From NCBI RefSeq assembly GCF_030464365.1, contig NZ_VCYI01000002.1, forward strand, positions 164,593 to 228,592: 64,000 nucleotides of DNA, given 5' to 3'. How positions within the stretch are numbered: the stretch's first letter is position 1; each line of letters begins with the position of its first letter. The notes beneath the pieces were generated by a model, which was not told the DNA's origin, ran no database searches, and worked only from the letters and a program-made list of their open reading frames with translations. Source of the DNA: Methanoculleus methanifontis (GTDB lineage Archaea > Halobacteriota > Methanomicrobia > Methanomicrobiales > Methanoculleaceae). The position numbers and the translations under genes are program-made. This document shows, piece by piece, positions 41,664 to 49,887 of the stretch.

Positions 41664-42794
41664 ATGACGCATTCCCCCCTCCTCCGCTCCGACGAGACTC
41701 TTTTTCGGGATCCCGAGGTTTTTGAGTTCACGTTTCTTCCCGAGCAGATTCATTATCGCGACGCCCAGGTCCGGGAACTCGCCTTCCTCCTCCAGCCGGC
41801 CCTCCGGGGCGGGAGCGCGGGGAGCGCCGTCATCCGCGGCCCGCCAGGAACCGGGAAGACCACCACCGTCCACCGGATCTTTGCCGAGGTTACCGAGACC
41901 ACGAAGAAGCTCGTCCCGGTCTACGTCAACTGCCGCCACGACCGCACAGCGCTTGCAGTCTTCGGGTGCATCTTCGAGCAGGCCTTCGGCTACGCACCGC
42001 CGTCGCGCCACCTCGACGGGATCAAGCGGGGGATCGCCGCCCGGCTCCGGGACGAGGATGCCGCACTCGTCGTCTGCCTCGACGACGCAAACGAGCTCAT
42101 CCCGGCCGGGACCTACAACACCCTCCTCTACCAGATCCTCCGGCTCTACGAGCGGTGGGATGTCCGGAAGCCCGGGGTCTTCGCGGTCGCAAGCGACCTC
42201 GGCCTCAACCTCTACGCGGAGGCCGACGAGAGTGTCCGGTCGGTCTTCCACCCGACCGAGGTCAACTTCCCGCCCTACACGAAAGCCGAGATCCGCGGGA
42301 TCCTCGCCGACCGCATCCGGCAGGGGCTCTACCCGGGAGTGGTCTCAAAGTCCCTCCTCGACCGCATTGCGGGAATCGCCGCCGGCGAACAGGACATCCG
42401 GGTCGGGATCGACCTCGTCCGGCTCACGGTCCTCAGGGCGGAGAAGGATGGGCGCAGAAGGGTCGCACCCGCCGACGTGACGGCAGCAGCGCAGGCGGTC
42501 AGGTCACCGGCGCTCCGGGCCCGGGTTGCAGGGCTCTCGGAGGGCGAGCGGGCGCTGCTCTACCGGATCGCGGAGCTGTCGGTTGTGGGCGCCGATATGA
42601 TAGGAGGAGCTGTCTTTGAGGAAGTGCAGGACTACCTCCCGGTCGGGAGGACGACCTACCACGAGCACCTCAACGGGCTCGCGAATGCCGGGATCGTCGA
42701 CCTGGTGCCCGGGGCGGGCCGGGGACGGGAGGTGCGGCTCCGGTACGATCCCGGAGAGGTGCTCGCCGTCTGCAAACCCCCGGACAGAAGGTGA
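41664..42794 (+). CDS. cdc6: Orc1/Cdc6-family replication initiator
   Basis: A 376-residue AAA+ protein with C-terminal winged helix. Walker A GPPGTGKTT is at 59-67; Walker B is VVCLDDAN (Asp140, Asp141, where most AAA+ have DE), sensor 1 is FAVASDL, and the ORC lid motif is in GEQDIRVGIDLVRL. The C-terminal wH domain starts near LSEGERALLYRI. The N-terminus LLRSDETLFRDPEVFEFTFLPEQIHYRDAQV is typical of euryarchaeal Orc1/Cdc6. It may be an accessory paralogue, given the setting among mobile debris. Confidence 0.88.
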   Translation: MTHSPLLRSDETLFRDPEVFEFTFLPEQIHYRDAQVRELAFLLQPALRGGSAGSAVIRGPPGTGKTTTVHRIFAEVTETTKKLVPVYVNCRHDRTALAVFGCIFEQAFGYAPPSRHLDGIKRGIAARLRDEDAALVVCLDDANELIPAGTYNTLLYQILRLYERWDVRKPGVFAVASDLGLNLYAEADESVRSVFHPTEVNFPPYTKAEIRGILADRIRQGLYPGVVSKSLLDRIAGIAAGEQDIRVGIDLVRLTVLRAEKDGRRRVAPADVTAAAQAVRSPALRARVAGLSEGERALLYRIAELSVVGADMIGGAVFEEVQDYLPVGRTTYHEHLNGLANAGIVDLVPGAGRGREVRLRYDPGEVLAVCKPPDRR

Positions 42795-42987
42795 GTTTTT
42801 ACATACCCGGATTCTCTCCGGGATCTGATATTCCTTCCCGATTCTTCGATTTTGTGATCGGCCCGTAAAGCAACGCTTATATGGGGCCGGCCGCTTTTTC
42901 CGGGATATTTGGCGCACCCTTTTAACCGGCGGCTCCCGACGATGGTGTATGCGCCGGGGCGAGTCCCGGTGCAGGGAGATGTCTTGA

Positions 42988-43245
42988 ATGCAAAACGAAA
43001 CCAGAAGAACCGAGTCGAAAACCAGCGGCGGCAGCCCGGACCTGAAGTGTGACCGCACCGTCGGCCAGGCCGCCACTGGTACATCTTCACCGGAAGAGAT
43101 AAGCGTCTCCCCGGTGCCGCTCTTCCTCGTCCCGCGAGCAGTCGCGGACGAGATCCGGCGGCACGGGAGAACTGTTCGCGAGATCAACGTTAGAAGAACC
43201 AGGAACCACCAGTACGTTATCAGTGTCGGGCGGGGGCGGGGATGA
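42988..43245 (+). CDS. Small hypothetical protein
   Basis: An 85-codon frame with high GC at third positions in its second half (VPLFLVPRAVADEIRRHGRTVREINVRR). No known domain. An alternative 37-codon frame from ATG 42942 overlaps it, beginning about 21 bases after a CCCTTTTAACC promoter-like box (42917-42927), so the real start or frame is uncertain. Confidence 0.4.
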   Translation: MQNETRRTESKTSGGSPDLKCDRTVGQAATGTSSPEEISVSPVPLFLVPRAVADEIRRHGRTVREINVRRTRNHQYVISVGRGRG

Positions 43246-43326
43246 CGGATATGCCGCCGTAGACCGGGGAGGCGGTGGCGATCACGTCGCAGCCCTTTGC
43301 CGGCCCGAGCACGTCAAGCGTGCCGG

Positions 43327-44142
43327 TCACGTTCGTGAACCCGGCCCCCTGGTGACCAGTCCGAATGTTTCGTCCCTCCCGGTGGTGATGGTATGATCGC
43401 TCTCCGCACACTCGTTCTCCCGCAAGTACCACTCATTCGCCCGCATCAGGTCCCGCGGCGTCCCGACGTCGATGTGGATGCCGTCGATGACGCGGTAGCG
43501 GACGTCCCGGCCTTCGCCGATCTCGAGCCGGATCGCGTCGGTGAGCTGGTACTCGCCCTTGTGGCCGGGCGGGGTGCGGGCGATGGCGTCGAAGATGGTT
43601 GTCTCGAAGACATAGGCCCCGAGGGCGCCGAGGTCACTCGGGGCGGCCGTCGGCTGCGGCTTCTCGACCATGTCGGCGACCCGGTCGCCGTCGGGGAGGA
43701 TGATCCCGTGGCGGGTGACGTCCTCCACCCGGGCGACGCCGACGGTGGTCTCTGGGCGGTGGGCGGCGTGGTAGTCGATGAGGTCGGCAAGGAACGTCTG
43801 GGGAGCGAAGAAGTTGTCGCCGAGGACGACGGCGAAGGTGCCGTCGATGACGTGCTCGCCGGCGGCGACGGCGTTCGCGAGGCCGAGCCGCTCGTCCTGG
43901 ACCACGTAGGTGAAGTCGACGCCGAAGCGCTTGCCCGAGCCCAGGTAGTCGGAGAGGCCGTGCTTGTGCGGGGAGACGACGATGACGATATCGGTGATCC
44001 CGGCAAGCGACATCGCCTCGACGACGTGCTCGATCACCGCCTTCTCGCCCACGGGGAGGAGTTCTTTCGGGATCGCGTTCGTGAACGGCCCGAGGCGCGA
44101 CCCCGAGCCCGCGGCGGGGATCAGCCCCTGCCTCACCGGCAT
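43327..44142 (-). CDS. Sugar-1-phosphate nucleotidyltransferase (RmlA/UTP-glucose-1-P type)
   Basis: A 271-residue GT-A-like enzyme: GLIPAAGSGSRLGPFTNAIPKELLPVGEKAVIEHVV at the N-terminus binds the nucleotide and sugar phosphate, LGDNFF is the metal-site loop (VVLGDNFF), and GEYQLTDAI and DVGTPRDL are typical. It makes UDP- or dTDP-glucose-type donors for the glycan locus. The start is ATG 44142; the longer frame to 44205 is unlikely. The last 20 residues (TGRDETFGLVTRGPGSRT) are unusual and may be a changed C-terminus. Confidence 0.85.
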   Translation of the reverse strand: MPVRQGLIPAAGSGSRLGPFTNAIPKELLPVGEKAVIEHVVEAMSLAGITDIVIVVSPHKHGLSDYLGSGKRFGVDFTYVVQDERLGLANAVAAGEHVIDGTFAVVLGDNFFAPQTFLADLIDYHAAHRPETTVGVARVEDVTRHGIILPDGDRVADMVEKPQPTAAPSDLGALGAYVFETTIFDAIARTPPGHKGEYQLTDAIRLEIGEGRDVRYRVIDGIHIDVGTPRDLMRANEWYLRENECAESDHTITTGRDETFGLVTRGPGSRT

Positions 44143-44456
44143 GGATCGCCCCCGGAGAGGGAGAGGATCCGGTCTGTGGACGGGGACGTGATCATGGTTA
44201 CTCACTAAGAATCTTGACTTCGGGCACTATTAACGGTTCTCTTTCGGTCGTGGGGATTATCAAACGGTTCCGGTGAAATGCCGATGAAAATAGCGATGGG
44301 TCACTGCCGCGCAGCCGGAGGGTGTCTTGGCTGACACTCCCGGAGCATCGGCCGGACCGGCGTGTCCACGGCAGCGTGGGGTCGAGTTCTCCAGACTGTG
44401 GAGGCATAATCCCTGCCGGACCGTGTTATCCCGTGTTCCAGTTACCGCCGGGCAGT
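44143..44456. other. Intergenic region with no recognised gene
   Basis: No convincing coding frame on either strand. The part 44205-44330 may contain the promoter of the nucleotidyltransferase gene (TTAACGG near 44230). Confidence 0.4.
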
Positions 44457-44747
44457 TCAAATGCGCCCATATCTTCGATGTGCTTTTTCGATGGGCATGA
44501 TATGGGTGATATAAATGAGTTTTTCGTCTGAATTAATATTGTAGATCACAGTGAACGTACGTGCGATGTGAAGTCGGTACGATTCACGCTTTTTATTGGT
44601 GTGGAGATTTTCTTTATCCCCATCCGAGCCAGGATAGGGATTTTCCCGTAAAAATTTCAGTTTGGCTTTGATAACCCGTTGAGCTTTGGCATCGAGAGAG
44701 TTTAAAAAATTGAGCGCACGCTTATCCACCATGAGGCGGAATGTCAC
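44457..44747 (-). CDS. RelE-family toxin
   Basis: A 96-residue RelE-fold toxin: LMVDKRALNFLNSLDAKAQRVIKAKL, ENPYPGSDGDKENL, YRLHIARTFTVIYNI and IEKAHRRYGRI. It is the third paralogue in the window and close to that at 21404. AT-rich codon use differs from the GC-rich surroundings, suggesting recent arrival. The start is GTG 44747, overlapping the antitoxin TGA. Confidence 0.83.
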   Translation of the reverse strand: MTFRLMVDKRALNFLNSLDAKAQRVIKAKLKFLRENPYPGSDGDKENLHTNKKRESYRLHIARTFTVIYNINSDEKLIYITHIMPIEKAHRRYGRI

Positions 44748-44929
44748 AGATCTAACTCCACGAACTCATTGCGAGCCATGACTTCTTCGATATCGTCCGT
44801 GAGTCTCTGCTTTTTTATTTTATCTACAAGTCTCGCGAGCGTGTCGTTGAGCGTCTCGTCCGGGCGCCTGAGATCCAGGATCTGATTATAGGTCTCTTCC
44901 GATACGGGTATGTTCTCCGTAACAGACAT
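44744..44929 (-). CDS. RelB-like antitoxin
   Basis: A 61-residue protein: ENIPVSEETYNQILDLRRPDETLNDTLARLVDKIKKQRL, acidic tail ending RNEFVELDL. It is paired by a GTGA overlap with the toxin. ATG 44929 was chosen by length match with the antitoxin at 21222; ATG 44953 adds eight residues. Confidence 0.75.
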   Translation of the reverse strand: MSVTENIPVSEETYNQILDLRRPDETLNDTLARLVDKIKKQRLTDDIEEVMARNEFVELDL

Positions 44930-45213
44930 TGAATCCTGATAGGCGCTGATCATACATAGACCTTTCATCACCGGAGGCACGGAGTCATCAGTCGGTTTCG
45001 TTCAGGTTACGATGGCTGGAGCGGTAAAGGGGACAAAAGCCCCCTCGTTCCAACGAGGTGACGGTGTCTACTCGGGTCCCGACCGTACCCCGGGTTGTCC
45101 TACGATGAAGGTGGCGGGGTGATCCTCGCCTGTCGGGTTGCGGAGCGCCTTCCCATTCGACCGGCCCCGGCGCCGCCCGTACGAATGGCACCCGTCGCTA
45201 TGGGTCCCGGAGT

Positions 45214-45579
45214 TCAATCCCCGGTCTCCTCCGCGGCAAGATCCCCGAGGAGGCACTGCACCGCAGATCTGAGCGGAGGGATATCGTCCCGGATCGTTCT
45301 CCAGATGATCGCTCTGTTGATCCCGAAATAGGCATGGATCAACTTGTCACGCATACCGGCCATTTCGCTCCAGGGAAGCGAGGGATATCTTTCCCTGACC
45401 TGATGCGGAATGCATTTCGTCGCCTCACCGATCACTTCCAGTGCTCGTGTGACCGCATAGATTGTCTTGTCGTCCCCGGAAAACTCCTCATAGGACATGC
45501 CCCGGGTGAAGATCTCGATCTTGCCTGCGGCGTCAAGAATATCGTCAAGGTAGTCAAGGGTACTTCGCGGGGTCTTCAC
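45214..45579 (-). CDS. HepT-family HEPN RNase toxin (DUF86)
   Basis: A 121-residue helical protein with the catalytic motif Rx4HxY in MRDKLIHAYFG; the Tyr is the residue AMPylated by MntA in the characterised Shewanella system. Other marks are YLDDILDAAGKIEIFTRGMSYEEF and ALEVIGEATKCIP. The start is GTG 45579, overlapping the MNT stop (GTGA). Confidence 0.87.
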   Translation of the reverse strand: MKTPRSTLDYLDDILDAAGKIEIFTRGMSYEEFSGDDKTIYAVTRALEVIGEATKCIPHQVRERYPSLPWSEMAGMRDKLIHAYFGINRAIIWRTIRDDIPPLRSAVQCLLGDLAAEETGD

Positions 45580-45893
45580 ACGTATACAACCTCATTCTGG
45601 ATGCGGCGGCCGATACGGGGTTTAAGCGCACTCTTTTCGACCAGGTCCACCTTTCGCCCGAGAAGTTCGGAGAGATATTGCTCAAGCCTGAGAAACCCGA
45701 AGATCCCCGGTACCTCGGAGAACTCGACTAGAATGTCCACGTCGCTTCCTTCGTGCTCCTCGCCACGCCGGCACGAGCCGAAGATGCCGATGGATCCAAC
45801 GTGATAGGTCTCTGCCAGGTACCTCTTTTTCTCGCGGAGAACACTGATAATCCTCGCGCATTCTCCGCCGGGCTGCAGGGTGACTCCGTCCAT
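45576..45893 (-). CDS. MNT nucleotidyltransferase antitoxin (MntA-like)
   Basis: A 105-residue protein with IGIFGSCRRGEEHEGSDVDILVEF, giving GS-x10-DxD, and LSELLGRKVDLVEKSALKPRI typical of MntA. It is coupled to the HepT toxin gene downstream. Confidence 0.87.
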   Translation of the reverse strand: MDGVTLQPGGECARIISVLREKKRYLAETYHVGSIGIFGSCRRGEEHEGSDVDILVEFSEVPGIFGFLRLEQYLSELLGRKVDLVEKSALKPRIGRRIQNEVVYV

Positions 45894-46048
45894 TCCTGAT
45901 CGGGATATGTGCCGTTCTCTCTAGTATAACTATCCCCGGGGCATGCCGGTTCGCGGGTCTGGGGCCCGTGATGGTTCTCCCGGTGTCGGGTGGAGGAGCA
46001 AGGTCGGTCGTGGCTGCTCTGGGAGACGATCCGTGAATGCAAAAGACT

Positions 46049-46147
46049 CAGTACTTCGCTAAATTGTTTGAGACAGCCCTCAGGAGATCACACCATTGAC
46101 TTCCCTTCGCAAACTTCCGCGACTCGCACCCTCGGTGCTCAAGCTCC
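46049..46147. repeat. Dispersed repeat copy R1
   Basis: From CAGTACTTCGCTAAA to GGTGCTCAAGCTC this stretch aligns base by base, without gaps over most of its length, to 63690-63788. Shared blocks include CATTGACTTCCCTT and GGTGCTCAAGCTC. It leads directly into palindromes on both occasions. No gene is recognised in it. Confidence 0.65.
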
Positions 46148-46180
46148 TATCCGAAACCCTTCGGGTTTCGGACGGGAGGT
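46125..46180. repeat. Short palindrome cluster 4
   Basis: GCACC-CTC-GGTGC, TCAAGCTCCTAT, then CCGAAACCC-TTC-GGGTTTCGG (46153-46173). This is the same hairpin/linker grammar as the larger arrays. The remainder of 45894-46268 holds only R1 and no gene. Confidence 0.7.
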
Positions 46181-46268
46181 GGGTATCCTCCTCCCGGTAA
46201 CGACGTTTTGGGACAGTTTCTGCATTACGGCAGGTGGCGCCGCCTCATAGTGTCTTTCCCGGCCCTGC

Positions 46269-47534
46269 TCACCAGCAGATCCCCTCTATCCCGTCGCAGG
46301 CGAGGATCCGGCGCCCCTCGATGACGACCCGGGACTTCATCAGGTCGAACTCCCCGTTGAGGGCGGAGAACTCCGGCCACTCCGTCATCACCAGGCAGGC
46401 GTCGGCCCCCCGGAGGGCGTCCGCGGCCGAGGCGGCGTAGCCGATGCCGGGGAAGACCCGCCGCATCGAAGGTACCGCAAGCGGGTCATAGGCGGCGACC
46501 GCCGCTCCCCGCCGGAGGAGTTCCGCGATGACCGGGATCGCCCGGGACTCCCGGATGTCGTCGGTGTTGTCCTTGAAGGCGAGGCCGAGGACGGCGACCC
46601 GTTTCCCCGCGAGGTCGCCGATCCTCTCCTCGAGCAGCCCCACCATCCGGAGCGGCTGGCGGTCGTTGACGTCGAGGACCGACCGGAGGAGTGCGGGCTC
46701 TTCACCGAGCCCTTCCGCGAGGCTGACAAGGGCCGCGACGTCTTTGGGGAAGCAGCTCCCCCCGAACCCGGCGCCGGCGGATAGAAAGTGCGGCGAGACC
46801 CGGTGATCCATCCCGACGCCCTCCATCACCTCGTAAACGTCGATCCCGAGGCTTTTACAGATGTTTCCCACCTCGTTTGAAAACGAGATCTTCGTCGCGA
46901 GGAGGGCGTTCGAGGCGTACTTGATCATCTCCGCGGCGGTGAGTCCGCACCGCACCACCGGGGCCGAAAGCCCCCGGTAGACCGCGGCGACGGCCTCGCC
47001 GGAATTCTCATCCCGGCTCCCGATCACGATCCGGTCCGGGTGCAGGAAGTCATCCACCGCGAGCCCTTCGCGGAGGAACTCCGGGTTCATCGCGAACCCG
47101 ATCTCGTCCCGGCCGGCGTGTTCGAGCACCGCGGGCACGACGAGGCCCGCCGTCGTCCCCGGCGGCACGGTGCTCTTCACCACGACGGTGTGCGAGCCCT
47201 TTCCATCGCGGAGCGCCTCCCCGATCGACCGGCTCGCCGCGGCGACCATCGAGAGGTCGGCGCTCCCGTCGGCCGCCGGCGGGGTCCCGACGCAGACAAA
47301 CGAGAGGTCCGCTTCCGCAACCGGGCCGTAGTCCGTCCCCGCACGGAGCCGCTTTCCGGCATGCTTCTCCAGAAGCGCATCGAGGCCCCGCTCGTGGATC
47401 GGGGCGCGCCCGGCGTTGATCGCCGCCGCCTTCTCCGCATCGATCTCGACGATATCGACCGTATGCCCGAGCCCGGCAAAGCAGGCACCCGTGACCAGGC
47501 CGACGTACCCCCCGCCGACGACAGTTATCCGCAT
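46269..47534 (-). CDS. UDP-glucose/GDP-mannose 6-dehydrogenase (AglM/Ugd type)
   Basis: A 421-residue NAD-dependent dehydrogenase that oxidises a nucleotide hexose to the uronate. GGGYVGLVTG near the N-terminus binds NAD; the catalytic Cys261 is in GFGGSCFPKD; KYASNALLATKISFSNE and FKDNTDDIRES are family hallmarks. It probably acts on UDP-glucose supplied by the nucleotidyltransferase 2 kb away. The start is ATG 47534. Confidence 0.93.
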   Translation of the reverse strand: MRITVVGGGYVGLVTGACFAGLGHTVDIVEIDAEKAAAINAGRAPIHERGLDALLEKHAGKRLRAGTDYGPVAEADLSFVCVGTPPAADGSADLSMVAAASRSIGEALRDGKGSHTVVVKSTVPPGTTAGLVVPAVLEHAGRDEIGFAMNPEFLREGLAVDDFLHPDRIVIGSRDENSGEAVAAVYRGLSAPVVRCGLTAAEMIKYASNALLATKISFSNEVGNICKSLGIDVYEVMEGVGMDHRVSPHFLSAGAGFGGSCFPKDVAALVSLAEGLGEEPALLRSVLDVNDRQPLRMVGLLEERIGDLAGKRVAVLGLAFKDNTDDIRESRAIPVIAELLRRGAAVAAYDPLAVPSMRRVFPGIGYAASAADALRGADACLVMTEWPEFSALNGEFDLMKSRVVIEGRRILACDGIEGICW

Positions 47535-47711
47535 CTTCCTGTAATCCTCCGGTTCGTTACGTCAGAATTGGGTTTTGGGATGTTAAAAGATATCTTATTG
47601 GAGAACGGGGCGCCGCCAGGTGGTGCATAATGGTGCAGGTGGGGTGCGCCTTTTTGGGCCATAAGGATGGGGTATGGCACCAGGTTCACCGTAGCGGCTC
47701 TCACAGTTCAG

Positions 47712-47875
47712 GTATTCGTATCCAGAGGATACATCCTTCATTCGGTGCGCCACGACAGCGGCTCTTTCTGCAGTTCTAGAGCGGTGTAAGTATTCCGGTA
47801 GCGGCGAAGCACCCCCGCTCAGGTTTGCCGGAGCGGTCTTGTCTGATTACGCATCTGTTTCTGGAGAAGACGGAT
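47712..47875 (-). pseudogene. Remnant of a second vapBC (DUF2281/PIN) locus
   Basis: The minus strand keeps the antitoxin tail LLQKQMRNQTRPLRQT, then a TGA in place of Trp, then AGVLRRYRNTYTALELQKEPLSWRTE, and the toxin start MYPLDTNT. It matches the intact vapBC at 24.1-24.3 kb closely. The toxin body and antitoxin N-terminus are missing. Confidence 0.75.
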
Positions 47876-47981
47876 GATATCTTGAAAGATCTGATAGTTG
47901 GCGAACTTGGAGAACTTGATGACGCCCTCCGGGTAGAGATCAATGCAAAATTTGCCGGACATCGCACCGCTCCATCTTCTG

Positions 47982-48096
47982 ACACCTCCTACTACGTCGC
48001 CTTCGCCCGCAAAACCGTCTGGACCTCGTCCTACTAGGACAACGCCACCCGGACCGCGGTCAATACCCTGGCCGGCGACGCCCCCACACTGGACCA
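47982..48096 (+). pseudogene. Remnant of a 39735-type gene (C-terminus only)
   Basis: The plus strand reads YYVAFARKTVWTSSY, stop (TAG), then DNATRTAVNTLAG, parallel to YYVTFTRKTVRISSYQDDAIRTAVETWAD of the gene at 39735. It ends with the same CTGGAC and is followed by a decayed cdc6, mirroring the gene order proposed for the 39.7-42.8 kb region. Confidence 0.75.
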
Positions 48097-48173
48097 AGGG
48101 ATCTCATCTCCCCTTCTCACTTTCACTCCGCTCACGGCCACCCTTTATACCGTTCCCTATCTCCAGATTAGAC

Positions 48174-48386
48174 ATGAGATGTTCTCTTCCCCTCCGCTCC
48201 GACCAGACCCTTTTTCGCGACCGTGAGGTCTTTGGGTTCACCCACCTGCCTGACAATCACCGCGATGGGGCGGACAGACAGGAGAGTAGGAGCCTGCCTG
48301 AGTATCTGGAGTTCATGCGGATATTGCAGGATGAGTTGATCGGGGAGAAGATCAGGCGAAGTGAACTGCAAGGGTGCTCCACATGA
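48174..48386 (+). pseudogene. N-terminal remnant of a second cdc6 gene fused to a foreign tail
   Basis: ATG 48174 opens MRCSLPLRSDQTLFRDREVFGFTHLPDNHRD, matching the first 32 residues of cdc6 at 41664. After DRQES the frame continues LPEYLEFMRILQDELIGEKIRRSELQ, which is unrelated to cdc6 and probably the end of another gene. All AAA+ motifs are missing. Confidence 0.72.
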
Positions 48387-48640
48387 ACCGGCGCGAGACG
48401 TACGAGTACCTGAAGCGCAACCCAAAGAACGTGCGGTTCAAAGACCTCTGCCGTGCGGTGGAAACCTTCGGGTTTCACCGGAAAGGCGGGAAGGGCAGCC
48501 ACACCGTGTACGTGCGAGATGGGATTCCTGATATCCTCAATATTCAGAACGTGAAGGGCAAAGCGAAACCATACCAGGTAAGACAACTTCTTAAGATGAT
48601 TGAGTACTATACTCTGTTGGAGGATGAAGATGCCACGTAA
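48383..48640 (+). CDS. hicA: HicA-like mRNA interferase toxin
   Basis: An 85-residue dsRBD-like protein. The catalytic His is in KGGKGSHTVYVRDG, preceded by FKDLCRAVETFGFHRKGG and followed by KPYQVRQLLKMIEYY, the typical HicA pattern. The start is ATG 48383, with AAGGGTG upstream. It overlaps the HicB gene by 11 bases. Confidence 0.85.
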   Translation: MNRRETYEYLKRNPKNVRFKDLCRAVETFGFHRKGGKGSHTVYVRDGIPDILNIQNVKGKAKPYQVRQLLKMIEYYTLLEDEDAT

Positions 48641-48890
48641 ATATGCAATCGAGATCTTCTACAGCGATGAGGACGAGGGGTTCATCGCCGTCGTCCCGGA
48701 ACTCCCGGGGTGTTCCGCGTTCGGCGAGACCGAAGAGGAGGCTCTCGCTGAAGTGAAAGTGGCTATCAGCCTCTGGCTCGATACCGCCCGGGAGGAGGGG
48801 CGGGAGATCCCGGAGCCGAGCGGCCGGGAGCGGCTGCGGGAGATCCTTACGGGAAAGAGCGTCGCGTGCGAACCACGGGAAATTGCGTAG
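48630..48890 (+). CDS. hicB: HicB-like antitoxin
   Basis: An 86-residue protein: YAIEIFYSDEDEGFIAVVPELPGCSAFGETEEEALAEVKVAISLWLD is the HicB partial RNase-H fold. It lacks a long C-terminal DNA-binding domain. The start was set at ATG 48630 because GGAGG lies 6 bases upstream; ATG 48624 would abut it. Confidence 0.87.
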   Translation: MPRKYAIEIFYSDEDEGFIAVVPELPGCSAFGETEEEALAEVKVAISLWLDTAREEGREIPEPSGRERLREILTGKSVACEPREIA

Positions 48891-48920
48891 ACTTTGTAGG
48901 GGGTTTCCCTCCTCGGTTTC

Positions 48921-48963
48921 TTGCACGCTTAGCGTGTAAAAAGAAGCGAGAACCTGCTTCTTT
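48921..48963. repeat. Possible two-hairpin element D after hicB
   Basis: An 8-bp stem TTGCACGC with triloop TTA (921-939, one G-T pair), followed directly by an 8-bp stem AAAGAAGC with an 8-base loop (940-963). It resembles elements A-C in size and order but lacks the spacer, so it may simply be a terminator of the hicAB transcript. Confidence 0.4.
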
Positions 48964-49017
48964 AATTGCATTCTCCGCGCCTGCTTCGTTGCCCATAACG
49001 GGATGCGTGTGAACCGG

Positions 49018-49410
49018 TCAGGAGTGCCCGATGCGCCTGAGAAGATCCCCGGCAGACGCCTTCTGCTGACGCCGCTTCATATCTGACCAGATCCGGCGTT
49101 GTTTATAGAGCCAGAAGTCAAGGTCGCCGGGGTCCTCTGCGTATACGATGCAGTGCCGCTCAAGTATCCCTCCCCGGAGATACCAGGGGATCTCGTCATA
49201 TACGACGATATCGTATCCCTCCGGGGCGAGGAGCATTCTCTCATACACCGCAGTCCTGTCCGCCCCATCGTTCAGGATCAGGCAGAGGTCGATATCGGAT
49301 TCAGGGGCCGCGTAGCCCATGGCACGCGAGCCGAAGAGCAGAATGGCCCTGATCGAGGGGAGGATCTCCCGGAAGTGGTCCAGGATCAGATCCTGTCTGC
49401 ATTCAGCCAT
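49018..49410 (-). CDS. MNT nucleotidyltransferase antitoxin (MntA-like)
   Basis: A 130-residue protein with AILLFGSRAMGYAAPESDIDLCLIL (GS-x10-DxD). Its C-terminal third (YKQRRIWSDMKRRQQKASAGDLLRR) is longer than in the other copies. It overlaps the upstream HepT gene by 25 bases; here the toxin gene comes first. Confidence 0.83.
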   Translation of the reverse strand: MAECRQDLILDHFREILPSIRAILLFGSRAMGYAAPESDIDLCLILNDGADRTAVYERMLLAPEGYDIVVYDEIPWYLRGGILERHCIVYAEDPGDLDFWLYKQRRIWSDMKRRQQKASAGDLLRRIGHS

Positions 49411-49817
49411 ATTAGCACCTCCTCCGAAAATCTGCGCAGGCGAGGCATAAGCCGCTGCATCGCGGCATACGCGATGTGGTCGTTGACACCGTCGTATTCG
49501 TGAACCAGACGGTTTCTTAGCCCGTTCGCAGATTTCATATCCCTCCCGGTCTCCGGATCGATGATCTCTTCTGTCACCAGATAGTCAAGATTGGTGTAAT
49601 CGTCCTGTGCAGAGGAGTGGAGCATCCGGCGGACGAGCGCAGATATATCCGTAACCGCCTCCACGCCCTCCTGAAACTCCTTGTAGAGTGCCTTGCGCAG
49701 GATGCGGTCGCTCACTACAGCATCAGACAGATGGCGCTCGATAAACTCGATCCGGTCGATGAGCACCTCCATCTTCTGCAATATCCGCTCCCTGATTCGA
49801 ATATCGTGAGCCTCCAT
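49386..49817 (-). CDS. HepT-family HEPN RNase toxin (DUF86)
   Basis: A 143-residue protein with Rx4HxY in LRNRLVHEYDGV and IDRIEFIERHLSDAVVSDRILRKALYKEFQEGVEAV in front. Of the HEPN genes in this window, this and the copy at 45214 appear intact at the catalytic motif. The ATG at 49817 is preceded by no gene for 70 bases. Confidence 0.84.
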   Translation of the reverse strand: MEAHDIRIRERILQKMEVLIDRIEFIERHLSDAVVSDRILRKALYKEFQEGVEAVTDISALVRRMLHSSAQDDYTNLDYLVTEEIIDPETGRDMKSANGLRNRLVHEYDGVNDHIAYAAMQRLMPRLRRFSEEVLIWLNADRI

Positions 49818-49887
49818 TGGGGATTATTCACCCGTCGCCTCGATAAAACTTCTTGTGAACTACGTCGCGCCTTCCGGGGGGCGTAGT

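Noticed and set aside
43220..43326. Minus-strand peptide GTLDVLGPAKGCDVIATASPVYGG as a gene fragment
   Set aside because: It is coding-like but too short to place, and may only be the shadow of the small plus-strand ORF at 42988.
48921..48963. Element D as a certain member of the two-hairpin family
   Set aside because: It lacks the five-base spacer and has an 8-base second loop, so a plain transcription terminator explains it equally well; kept only as possible.
14806..49817. Prophage or integrated virus
   Set aside because: No integrase, terminase, capsid or portal genes and no tRNA-bounded repeat are visible; the region is better explained by small mobile modules.
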